Source: Erysipelotrichia bacterium (GTDB lineage Bacteria; Bacillota_I; Bacilli_A; Erysipelotrichales; Erysipelotrichaceae). From it: DNA of 6,956 bases. The notes beneath the pieces were generated by a model. That model made no database searches, was not told the origin of the DNA, and saw nothing but the letters and a program-made list of their open reading frames with translations. Positions 1 through 6,179 of this stretch are shown here, piece after piece (position 1 is the stretch's first letter; each line of letters starts with the position of its first letter). The DNA is taken from positions 1 through 6,956 of the forward strand of contig SABF01000076.1 of the NCBI GenBank assembly GCA_009929095.1, given 5' to 3'. The position numbers and the translations under genes were made by a program.

Positions 1-254
1 GTGCTGACCAGTTTGGCGTTGTCACGCTGTTTTTTCTGGGGCTTTCCGGAACCAGGCAAATGTGCATGCATGTTGATCAGGCCAGGCAGCAGATACTTGT
101 TTTTCAGATCGATGATTTCATATCCATCAGGAATGACACCTGAACTGATGATATCTGTGATTCGATCGCCATCGATAAGTACTGTTGCTTTTTCCGGTTT
201 CATATCTTTTGTGCCATTCAGCACATTTCCATTAATCCATGCATACTGACCCAT
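1..254 (-). CDS. Amidohydrolase-family protein, N-terminal part only
   Basis: This is an open reading frame of 84 codons that starts at ATG 254-252 and runs off the left edge, so only the N-terminus is seen. A good GGAGG ribosome binding site lies at 265-261, six bases before the start. The protein begins MGQYAWINGNVLNG and has the short beta-rich segment typical of amidohydrolases (VLIDGDRITDI, then YEIIDLKNKYLLPGLINMHAH). The PGLINMHAH stretch at about residues 59-67 matches the superfamily's first metal-binding HxH motif, which opens the TIM barrel. Following residues are LPGSGKPQKK. Amidohydrolases hydrolyse amide or related bonds using one or two metal ions. The substrate cannot be told from this fragment. 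It does not look like a typical GlcNAc/GalNAc-6-phosphate deacetylase, so a link with the PTS genes is not assumed. It is divergent from the flavodoxin-like gene. Confidence 0.85.
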   Translation of the reverse strand, partial: MGQYAWINGNVLNGTKDMKPEKATVLIDGDRITDIISSGVIPDGYEIIDLKNKYLLPGLINMHAHLPGSGKPQKKQRDNAKLVS

Positions 255-675
255 TAGACACCTCCATTAAATTGAATAACAGTCATTTTCTTAAATCTAT
301 TTTAGCTTGCAGAGAGTGAAAAAGATATGAGAAATCAGAAATCATCTATTGGGAAGTAAAGTATCCTGAAGTTCATTGCCACAGACTTTATAATGCAATC
401 AAAGCGAACTGATCTCTGACGATAAGATGCTGATTTTCCGGCAGAATGACTGTTCTGCAGGTGTATGTGATAAGGATAAATTAACTCTGCCGCGTCAGCG
501 TTACGGACAAGAACGAAGTTTTACAAACGTTTTAACCATGCGATTTTTCCATTCCTTTGCCGCACCATTCAGCAACTGGGATTTCATTGCTGGAATAACC
601 GAGTGATATAATCAATGCGGTTTGATAATGCTCTAACCGATGATTCATAAGAGAGGAATTCAGAGAAGGAAAACC
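255..675. other. Divergent intergenic region
   Basis: These roughly 420 bases lie between the divergent amidohydrolase and flavodoxin-like genes and contain no convincing gene; the few ATG-started frames are under about 15 codons or lack a ribosome binding site. The left end holds the amidohydrolase ribosome binding site and a possible minus-strand -10 box (TAAAAT at 304-299) without a clear -35. The right end holds an extended -10 promoter for the flavodoxin-like gene. A palindrome AAACGTTT sits at 525-532, inside a motif that partly recurs at 6838-6854. An imperfect stem with a one-base bulge (567-575 with 587-596) lies just upstream of the promoter. No known riboswitch or RNA gene was recognised. 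Confidence 0.6.
604..612 (+). promoter_or_regulatory. Extended -10 promoter of the flavodoxin-like gene
   Basis: The sequence TGATATAAT is a perfect extended -10 element (TGn followed by the consensus TATAAT). The best -35 candidates are poor: TTGCTG at 587-592 is too close (14 bp), and TTTCAT at 582-587 has a 19-bp spacer. An extended -10 can compensate for a weak -35. Transcription would begin near 619, leaving a leader of about 55 bases before ATG 676. Confidence 0.6.
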
Positions 676-1167
676 ATGAAGCAGAAAATTAAAATTGTTT
701 ACTACTCCTTACAGGGCAATACGAAATATGCGGCTGAACGCATTGCAAAGATTTCAGGTGCGGAACTGCTCCGTCTCAAACCGGATCAAGAACCTAAAAT
801 CGGCGGATTCTGGATGAAGGCACAAGGCGGCTGGGAAGCATTGACCGGCATGAAACCAGGGCTGCAGTCCAATGCGGAACAGCTGGAAGACTGTGGAACA
901 CTTGTCATTGGCGGACCGACATGGGCAGGCACCTATGCGCCGGCCATCGGTTCTCTTTTGGAAATACTGAACCAATGTACTGTTAAGCCGGAGAGAGTTT
1001 ATCTGTTTGGCTGTTCCGGTTCTGGCAAAACAGAGAAAATGTTTCGTGAGATTGCCAGAAAACTTGGCTGTGAGATTCAGGGGACTGCCAGTTTCCTGAA
1101 TCCGCTGAGCAATCAGGAGCGGGAGAATCCGGGGATTGATTCTTTTGCGGAGTCACTGCAGAAATAA
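676..1167 (+). CDS. Flavodoxin-like FMN-binding protein
   Basis: The 163-residue protein has the expected size and order of a short-chain flavodoxin: a beta strand KIKIVYYS, a phosphate-binding loop SLQGNT (residues 11-16), then a helix KYAAERIAK; a central LVIGGPTWAGTYAPAI (77-91), matching the GxPTW loop that packs on the flavin; and VYLFGCSGSGKTEK (108-121), the third loop near the isoalloxazine ring. Flavodoxins are cytoplasmic electron carriers or quinone-reductase-like proteins that bind FMN non-covalently; the partner here is unknown. The loop is SLQGNT rather than the more usual S-x-TGNT. The reading frame is open back to ATG 640, but ATG 676 is chosen because AGAAGGA at 664-670 is correctly spaced from it, the fold starts immediately after it, and nothing resembling a ribosome binding site precedes 640. 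It stands alone as a single-gene unit, convergent with the PTS operon. Confidence 0.85.
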   Translation: MKQKIKIVYYSLQGNTKYAAERIAKISGAELLRLKPDQEPKIGGFWMKAQGGWEALTGMKPGLQSNAEQLEDCGTLVIGGPTWAGTYAPAIGSLLEILNQCTVKPERVYLFGCSGSGKTEKMFREIARKLGCEIQGTASFLNPLSNQERENPGIDSFAESLQK

Positions 1168-1179
1168 TTGTATGAAAAG

Positions 1180-1211
1180 AGGAAGAGCTGATGATTATTT
1201 CAGCTCTTCCT
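1180..1211. terminator. Hairpin terminator between convergent genes
   Basis: A perfect 12-bp inverted repeat (AGGAAGAGCTGA at 1180-1191 paired with TCAGCTCTTCCT at 1200-1211) encloses an 8-base loop. Read on the minus strand it is followed by CTTTTC, a short T-rich run, so it best serves as the end of the IIB-IIC-IID operon, 31 bases after the IID stop codon. On the plus strand it lies 12 bases after the flavodoxin-like stop but has no T-run behind it. It may slow or end transcription from both sides. Confidence 0.75.
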
Positions 1212-1242
1212 GACTTAAGGAGTGATTGCTATTTGTGCGGTA

Positions 1243-2058
1243 TTACAGAAGACCGATGAATGAACAGATTAATGCGACTGCAATTGTTGAAACGATGAGT
1301 ATTACCGGATTGGCCTGCTTCTTTGTGAGGAAGAAGTACATCAGCAGGGTATATCCCATAGGCAGGAGTTTCGGGAAAATAGTATCGAAGAAGGCAGCCT
1401 GAATTCCAACGGAGATGTCAGTTCCGACAGTGATGACCGGCAGAAGTTCGATGGATACATAGCTTGCAATCATTGCACCAACGACAGTGATGCCGAGAAT
1501 GGTGGCAGAATTGGCGATGACATCAGAGTTTTCCTGAAGCTTTTCAAATGCTTTAACACCGAGATTGTATCCGGCATGTGTCCAGGTGATCCGGAGCAGC
1601 CAGATGACAAGATATACTGAGAAGAAGATGATGGGTCCAATGATCAGTCCCTCAGCTGCGAAGGATGCAGAGATACCGGCAATGATCGGCAGCAGGGTGA
1701 ACCAGAAGATGGCATCGCCAATACCGGCAATCGGACCAAACAGAGCAAGTTTGAGACCCTTGATAACGCTGCGGTCCTCGTGATGTTCCTCAAGAGAAAT
1801 CAGAAGACCCATCAGGAAGCCTACAAGGTTCGGGTGAGTGTTGATGAATTCGAGGTTATCTGTCATTGCGGCAGAGAGGCCTTCTTTATCATCCTTGTAG
1901 ATACGCTCCAGATATGGGAGCTGAGCAAGCAGCCAGCCACCGGCCTGCATGCGCTCATAGCTGAATGATGCCTGCAGCAGGGAACTGCGGATGCCGAGCA
2001 TAGTTATATCTTTCTTTGTCAGCACCGGTGTATATTTCTTTACGTTAGATTCCGACAT
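1243..2058 (-). CDS. agaD: PTS mannose/GalNAc-family IID component
   Basis: This is a 271-residue membrane subunit of a mannose-family PTS transporter, which with IIC forms the sugar channel in the cytoplasmic membrane. Family features are clear: an N-terminal segment LTKKDITMLGIRSSLLQASF (13-32), YERMQAGGW (34-42), NTHPNLVGFLMGLLISLEE (73-91), the glycine-rich LFGPIAGIGDAIFWFTLLP (106-124), and hydrophobic segments at about 125-157, 184-205 and 250-271. The run of conserved motifs most resembles AgaD-type IID proteins of galactosamine/N-acetylgalactosamine systems; this is from memory of the family, so the substrate is an inference and the symbol is by similarity. An upstream in-frame GTG at 2067 overlaps the ribosome binding site (GGAGG, 2071-2067), so ATG 2058 is the start, eight bases after the site. 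It overlaps the end of the IIC gene by 14 bp, which suggests translational coupling. Confidence 0.93.
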   Translation of the reverse strand: MSESNVKKYTPVLTKKDITMLGIRSSLLQASFSYERMQAGGWLLAQLPYLERIYKDDKEGLSAAMTDNLEFINTHPNLVGFLMGLLISLEEHHEDRSVIKGLKLALFGPIAGIGDAIFWFTLLPIIAGISASFAAEGLIIGPIIFFSVYLVIWLLRITWTHAGYNLGVKAFEKLQENSDVIANSATILGITVVGAMIASYVSIELLPVITVGTDISVGIQAAFFDTIFPKLLPMGYTLLMYFFLTKKQANPVILIVSTIAVALICSFIGLL

Positions 2059-2857
2059 GTTTTTCACCTCCAGTGCTGCTGCTTACGTTAATCTTAGCAA
2101 CGGCATCTTCAATTTCCTTCTTGCGAGTGGAAGCGCTGAAGTAATCAGTTAATGCGAATGCGGTACCCATCAATGCAACAGGGAGCAGGTTGTTCATTGT
2201 AATGAAGTTTGCGGCCAGGAAGCCAGCAATGAAGTAAGGAATATACTTTGTCTTCATCATAACTCTCAGCAGCATGCCGAAGCCGATCGCCGGGAGAATG
2301 CCGCCGGCAACTGACAGACCGTGAGTGACCCATTCCGGCATGGAATTGACCAGTGCATTCATGGCATCCTGTGCCAGGTATGTGCAGGAGAAGACGATGA
2401 TTCCATAAGCAACAGCAACAATTGCTGTGCAGAGAATATTGATCTTGATAATAGGTTTCGGATCAGCAGCTGCAGCAGCCTTGTCCAGACGGCCCATGAA
2501 GAATGAGAAGCTGGAGTAGCAGAGCAGAATGACATACTGCATCAGGAATGAGAACGGCAGGCAGAGGCCCAGTGAACTCTGGGCATCGCTTCCGGTTGTA
2601 TAAGCGATAGTTGTGCACATAACGCCGGCAAGAATCGGGTTCGGCGGCTGGGTTCCTCCAGCAGGGGTGAGTCCAGCAAATGCGAGTTCTGTCAGAGCAC
2701 CGGTGGTGAGACCGAGTTTGACATCGCCGAGAATCAGGCCAGTCAGGGTGGAAACGATCAGCGGGCGGAAAATAAAGAATGATTCCAGCCAGAAGTCAAT
2801 ACCACAGATGATTGCCATGATGCCCAGCATAATGCCTTGTATCAGAGTGACATGCAT
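2045..2857 (-). CDS. agaC: PTS mannose/GalNAc-family IIC component
   Basis: This 270-residue polytopic membrane protein is the sugar-translocating IIC subunit of a mannose-family PTS. It begins with hydrophobic helices (about 5-40), contains DFWLESFFIFRPLIVSTLTG (21-40) and LILGDVKLGLTTGALTELAF (41-60), and the family signature GLTPAGGTQPPNPILAG (62-78). Further hydrophobic segments lie at about 95-121, 140-162, 181-202 and 206-238, and the tail (243-270) is charged and cytoplasmic. The GIDFWLE, FRP and GGTQPPNP stretches resemble AgaC-type IIC proteins, pointing to an amino-sugar or galactose-type substrate, though specificity cannot be read reliably from sequence. ATG 2857 is preceded by AGAGGAG at 2876-2870, with a longish 12-base gap. 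The gene follows IIB by 30 bases and its last 14 bp overlap the IID gene, so IIB, IIC and IID are one transcription unit. Confidence 0.93.
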   Translation of the reverse strand: MHVTLIQGIMLGIMAIICGIDFWLESFFIFRPLIVSTLTGLILGDVKLGLTTGALTELAFAGLTPAGGTQPPNPILAGVMCTTIAYTTGSDAQSSLGLCLPFSFLMQYVILLCYSSFSFFMGRLDKAAAAADPKPIIKINILCTAIVAVAYGIIVFSCTYLAQDAMNALVNSMPEWVTHGLSVAGGILPAIGFGMLLRVMMKTKYIPYFIAGFLAANFITMNNLLPVALMGTAFALTDYFSASTRKKEIEDAVAKINVSSSTGGEKHVGI

Positions 2858-2887
2858 AGGTAATTTTTTCTCCTCTCTTTCATTGAG

Positions 2888-3361
2888 TTACTTAATAACT
2901 TCTTTTGAATCGCCAGGAACATCCTGGCAGTAAACATCGGCACCGGAAGCTGCGATAAATTTCAAATCTTCCATGTCCTTGTCGTCCACATAGACTTTCT
3001 TGGTCAGCGCTCTCTTGCCAGCCGAGAAATGCATGTTTCCGACGTTTACTTCCTTTAGTGTCACGCCCAGTTCCACAAGTTCTCTTGCGTCCTGGGGTGT
3101 TCTGACAACAACGAAGATTTTCTGCTCCGGTGCTGCCATGTCGATGACGTCTGCGGTATGCTGATGTGTAAAGAAACGGATGCCGACATTGCTTGATTTT
3201 GCGGTAACAGCCATCAGTGACTGCTGAAGCTGGTCCTCTACCACTTTGTTATCCGAGACGATAATCAGGTTTGCCCCGATTGTCTGCGTCCAGGTGACGC
3301 CAACCTGTCCATGTACAAGACGGTTGTCGATCCTGGTAAGAAGAATGTTATCTCCTTTCAC
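2888..3361 (-). CDS. agaB: PTS mannose/GalNAc-family IIB component (transporter copy)
   Basis: This 157-residue cytoplasmic phosphocarrier takes a phosphate from IIA and passes it to the sugar entering through IIC-IID. It opens with ILLTRIDNRLVHGQVGVTWT (6-25); the histidine of RLVHGQV (His17) is the phosphorylated residue of the family. Also present are GANLIIV (28-34), QKIFVVVRTPQD, VNVGNMHFSAGKR and a C-terminal QDVPGD. Starts further upstream (TTG 3388, GTG 3370) are possible, but GTG 3361 is preferred: AGGAAGGGGG at 3380-3371 precedes it by nine bases, it gives the standard family length, it aligns with the ATG of the second IIB in this window, and TTG 3388 would lie upstream of the predicted sigma-54 start site. 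It is the first gene of the IIB-IIC-IID operon. It is about 53% identical (84 of 157 positions by hand alignment) to the IIB at 6683-6180. Confidence 0.93.
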   Translation of the reverse strand: MKGDNILLTRIDNRLVHGQVGVTWTQTIGANLIIVSDNKVVEDQLQQSLMAVTAKSSNVGIRFFTHQHTADVIDMAAPEQKIFVVVRTPQDARELVELGVTLKEVNVGNMHFSAGKRALTKKVYVDDKDMEDLKFIAASGADVYCQDVPGDSKEVIK

Positions 3362-3370
3362 GCACTTCAC

Positions 3371-3380
3371 CCCCCTTCCT
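3371..3380 (-). promoter_or_regulatory. Ribosome binding site that decides the IIB start
   Basis: AGGAAGGGGG, read on the minus strand, is the only Shine-Dalgarno-like sequence in the short predicted leader. Its spacing of nine bases to GTG 3361 supports that codon as the start rather than GTG 3370, which would directly touch it, or TTG 3388, which is upstream of it. Confidence 0.6.
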
Positions 3381-3394
3381 TCACTCAAACTACA

Positions 3395-3410
3395 AGCAAA
3401 AAACGTGCCA
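3395..3410 (-). promoter_or_regulatory. Sigma-54 (-24/-12) promoter of the IIB-IIC-IID operon
   Basis: Read on the minus strand from 3410, the sequence TGGCACGTTTTTTGCT matches the sigma-54 consensus TGGCACG-N4-TTGCW at every defined base. The invariant GG (3409-3408) and GC (3397-3396) are separated by exactly ten bases. Transcription should start near 3384, giving a leader of about 23 bases with the ribosome binding site. The adjacent gene encodes a sigma-54 activator of the LevR class, whose known targets are mannose-family PTS operons with this promoter type. No -35/-10 promoter competes for this position by eye. The -24 element lies inside the 3' arm of the terminator hairpin at 3398-3429. 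Confidence 0.88.
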
Positions 3411-3429
3411 GACAGTGCCTGACACGTTT
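3398..3429 (-). terminator. Rho-independent terminator after levR
   Basis: Thirteen bases after the levR stop codon, an 11-bp stem forms between AAACGTGTCAG (3429-3419) and CTGGCACGTTT (3411-3401) on the minus strand, with one G-T wobble and a 7-base loop. The run TTTTTT (3403-3398), half of it in the stem's foot, is followed by GCTTGT. This should end the IIB-levR transcript before it reaches the transporter operon. The 3' arm and T-run double as the sigma-54 promoter. Confidence 0.88.
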
Positions 3430-3442
3430 AAATAGCTTATAC

Positions 3443-6178
3443 TTACGCGGTTTCATCGATGTAATTAAATATATAAACAATTTCAGAATCCGGAACCTCG
3501 ACACTATATCGCTCTTGTACGCCACTGAATGCAAAGCGAACTGCCGCAGCAAATTCCTGATGTGCATCCATAAATTCATCCGGGCTTGATTCCAACATAA
3601 TGTCATTATGCAGGATAAGACGTTCAATCATGCAGGCTAAATGGACATAAAGACCGATCTTTCTGCCGGCATCAAGATCGATATTCAGTGATTTTGAGAT
3701 TTTCTTGACGACTTCATCGACATCCTCCAGAACTTTTTCAGCATTTAGAATCGTCAGATGATTGACAATGTTATTCAGCGTGAAGTTCTTGATGATGTTA
3801 TCCCGGAAGTCTGAAATCTGATCTTCATTCAGGAACTCCTGCATCAGATCGCGAAGCTCATCAATGCCATTGGAGAGAACCAAATCTTCAATGGCTACAA
3901 ATTTGATTCCTTGCAGATAAGGATTCATAGTACCAATCACGAATGAAACCTTATATTTATCGAAAATGGAGTCCCGGCTGCCGTTGTCAGCCAGCTTCTG
4001 ATAATCATAGGAAATAATCTCGGCATCGATTGGACAGGGAAGACTTTTTTCAAAAAGGCTTAAAATCTTCTTGGCAGTGCCGATTCCGGTTGCGCATACA
4101 GAGAGAATTGCCCGTTTCTTGGCGCTGCTGTCAATAAAGCGGTACTGTGCCTGGCCGGTTGAGGAACAGGTATGTTCCAGAGCTTCTTTCAGGCTGATGC
4201 CATTGCTGATATCGGAGCCAATGGCCAGAGCCATACGGGTATTGGCGTTGTTAATGACACCGATATTGACATTTCCTGCACATTTGATTCCTTTGTGGAT
4301 TTCTTCCAGAGAACCCATGTCTACCATGAGCAGCAGATTGTCAAATGAGCTTTTCATCTTCAGAAAGCTGTTCAGCTGTACGACAATCTTATCGGTGCTC
4401 ATGCTCAGCTGCATATCAATTGCATCATATATCTTTGTGCCGATCATCTTGTTGGCGGCATCGGCAATAGAACTTGCGGTTGAATAGCCATGGCACAGAA
4501 TGACTGCTACGGTATTGGACTGATTGCTCTCTTCATGAATGTCAGTGATCATCATGAGGAGTCGGATCATCATCATGCGATCAATGTGAATATCAAGGTT
4601 CAAAGAAAAGCTCTCACTGAGTTCTTCTGTGATTGCATACTCACGCGGATACTTCATCTGCAGTACTTCGCTCAATCCGCGGATTTCTTCATCATGCTCC
4701 ACAAGCCAATTATGAAGTTCAGTCTGGTTTGAGGCATATTCGCCAAGATATCGAGACACGATGAGAATCTCATTGTTAGATATCTTCAGGGAATACTTAT
4801 TCATCATAATGGAGATGATCTTATCAGTAATCTTATTAGTGAATTCGGAATTTAGATTATCCGCCTTGCCGCGATCATACATGATATAGTCATCATAACT
4901 AAGGATTTCTGAACGCATCTCATCACTGCCAAGCGGAACAGTCAGAGGATTTTCGCGGTATTCACAGTACTGTTCCAGCATCTTCTCATACATTTTCAAT
5001 AACTTGGAATGACCTGAGTCTGCAGCTGCCGGAAAGCTGATCTGCATCATGCAGACATCAGAGGCATCCTGAATTTTAAAGTTGATATTCGGTGCCAGCT
5101 GCAGCACATAATCCGGAAGATCATAAACATGTACAGAAAGCACACCCTCTTTTTCCCGATCATGCAGGAATGCTTTGGCACAGGCAGCCTTTGCGCAGTT
5201 GAACAGACCGCCGATGTTGCCGATGATCTTTGTGTCCATCAGTACCTGATATGTCAGATAGCTGATTTCAATATCACTTTGAATTTCTTTGGACTCTTTC
5301 TTGAAGATGTAGGAAATCAGTGCCTGTTTTTCATCTCTGCCGCGATCTTCTACAGAAGGCACTTCAATGGAAATCGGGATACGTCTGAGCAGTGTTTTCA
5401 GAAGCACTTCTTCCGGCCGTTCCGTTGTCGCAAATACAAGCCGACAGCTGGAATGGTACCAGTGCTCATTGTCACCCAGGCGATGGAACATTCCCTGGTC
5501 CATGAAAAGGAACAGTTTTTCTTGGCATTCTGCCTTCAGACAGTGAACCTCATCAAGAAACAGCATGCCGCCGTCTGCCAGCTGCAGCAGACCGGGATTG
5601 TCCTGATCAGCACCGGTATATGCACCTTTGCGGCTGCCAAATAGATTGGCAGTCAGAAGTTCCGGGTTATTGGCATATTCACTGCAGTTCAGTACCAGAA
5701 ATTTCCTGTCCGGACTGATGATTTTTTTATGTACGCCATATTCATGCATAGTGCGGGCAATCATTGATTTGCCGGTTCCGGTCTCTCCGTGCAGCAGCAC
5801 CGGCAGGCCAAAGGGCGGATAGGCAACTGCGGCCTTGCACTGTTCAATGACATGAAATAAGGATCCATTAGCACCGATCAGTGCATCAAAGTCACTGTCA
5901 TTCTTCTTGAGGCTTTCAAAGGAAGGGTAATTGCTTCCAATGATGCTGAAGCCCATTTCTTCCAGAGCTTCTGTACCGAAAAAATATACCGGTCGGGTAT
6001 TGATCTTGATCGCTTTTCCCTGCTGTACATATTCATTCAAATACTGAGAAACAGCATTTCTGCTAAGATCCAGCTCATTGCTGAGAAACAGAGCAGTAAA
6101 GCATTCATTATGGCTTAGGCCATATTTATGGGTATATTCATCGAGCGTTTTCAGAAGATCTTTTTTGTCTTTTGCCAT
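3443..6178 (-). CDS. levR: LevR-type sigma-54-dependent PTS-regulated activator
   Basis: This 911-residue transcriptional activator is close to the usual LevR size. Domains in order (numbered from ATG 6178): an N-terminal helix-turn-helix (about 5-65); an AAA+ sigma-54 interaction domain (about 100-340) with Walker A GETGTGKS (131-138), the sigma-54 contact loop GAYTGA (185-190), Walker B MLFLDEVH with Asp209-Glu210, and an arginine-finger region LLRRIP (263-268); a divergent first PRD region (about 390-550); an EIIA-Man-like domain (about 556-675) with ILCHG, His563; an EIIB-Gat-like domain (about 688-780) with SVCATGIGTA, Cys695; and a C-terminal PRD2 (about 800-911) with GLYVHLACMIERL, His846. 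In the family, HPr phosphorylates the EIIA-like histidine to activate, and a IIB protein phosphorylates the PRD2 histidine to inhibit. ATG 6178 is chosen over TTG 6187, which lies only two bases from GGAG. One base separates it from the preceding IIB stop (TAAGATG), indicating translational coupling. Its likely target is the sigma-54 promoter just downstream. Confidence 0.93.
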   Translation of the reverse strand: MAKDKKDLLKTLDEYTHKYGLSHNECFTALFLSNELDLSRNAVSQYLNEYVQQGKAIKINTRPVYFFGTEALEEMGFSIIGSNYPSFESLKKNDSDFDALIGANGSLFHVIEQCKAAVAYPPFGLPVLLHGETGTGKSMIARTMHEYGVHKKIISPDRKFLVLNCSEYANNPELLTANLFGSRKGAYTGADQDNPGLLQLADGGMLFLDEVHCLKAECQEKLFLFMDQGMFHRLGDNEHWYHSSCRLVFATTERPEEVLLKTLLRRIPISIEVPSVEDRGRDEKQALISYIFKKESKEIQSDIEISYLTYQVLMDTKIIGNIGGLFNCAKAACAKAFLHDREKEGVLSVHVYDLPDYVLQLAPNINFKIQDASDVCMMQISFPAAADSGHSKLLKMYEKMLEQYCEYRENPLTVPLGSDEMRSEILSYDDYIMYDRGKADNLNSEFTNKITDKIISIMMNKYSLKISNNEILIVSRYLGEYASNQTELHNWLVEHDEEIRGLSEVLQMKYPREYAITEELSESFSLNLDIHIDRMMMIRLLMMITDIHEESNQSNTVAVILCHGYSTASSIADAANKMIGTKIYDAIDMQLSMSTDKIVVQLNSFLKMKSSFDNLLLMVDMGSLEEIHKGIKCAGNVNIGVINNANTRMALAIGSDISNGISLKEALEHTCSSTGQAQYRFIDSSAKKRAILSVCATGIGTAKKILSLFEKSLPCPIDAEIISYDYQKLADNGSRDSIFDKYKVSFVIGTMNPYLQGIKFVAIEDLVLSNGIDELRDLMQEFLNEDQISDFRDNIIKNFTLNNIVNHLTILNAEKVLEDVDEVVKKISKSLNIDLDAGRKIGLYVHLACMIERLILHNDIMLESSPDEFMDAHQEFAAAVRFAFSGVQERYSVEVPDSEIVYIFNYIDETA
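3596..3610. repeat. Perfect short palindrome inside levR, candidate activator site
   Basis: CATAATG-T-CATTATG is a perfect 7-bp inverted repeat around one base, in the levR codons for HNDIM. Its centre is about 219 bp upstream of the predicted sigma-54 start site, in the range where enhancer-binding proteins can act. It may be only a coding coincidence; no second copy was found nearby. Confidence 0.2.
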
Positions 6179-6179
6179 C

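Noticed and set aside
1..249. Plus-strand open frame of 82 codons at the left edge
   Set aside because: It is the antisense of the amidohydrolase N-terminus, which has a strong ribosome binding site and the PGLINMHAH metal-site motif; the plus-strand translation has no family features.
522..535. Possible catabolite-repression (cre) site at TACAAACGTTTTAA
   Set aside because: The central CG and flanking A/T fit, but three defined positions of the cre consensus are mismatched, including the outer G and C.
567..596. Stem-loop just upstream of the flavodoxin-like promoter
   Set aside because: The stem is short, needs a bulged base, and is upstream of the likely transcription start, so it is not in the mRNA; it could be an operator but nothing supports that.
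5129..5644. Plus-strand open frame of 171 codons inside levR
   Set aside because: It is fully antisense to the conserved AAA+ domain of LevR, has no ribosome binding site of note and gives a cysteine/phenylalanine-rich product typical of a shadow frame. The same applies to the other plus-strand frames within the PTS genes.
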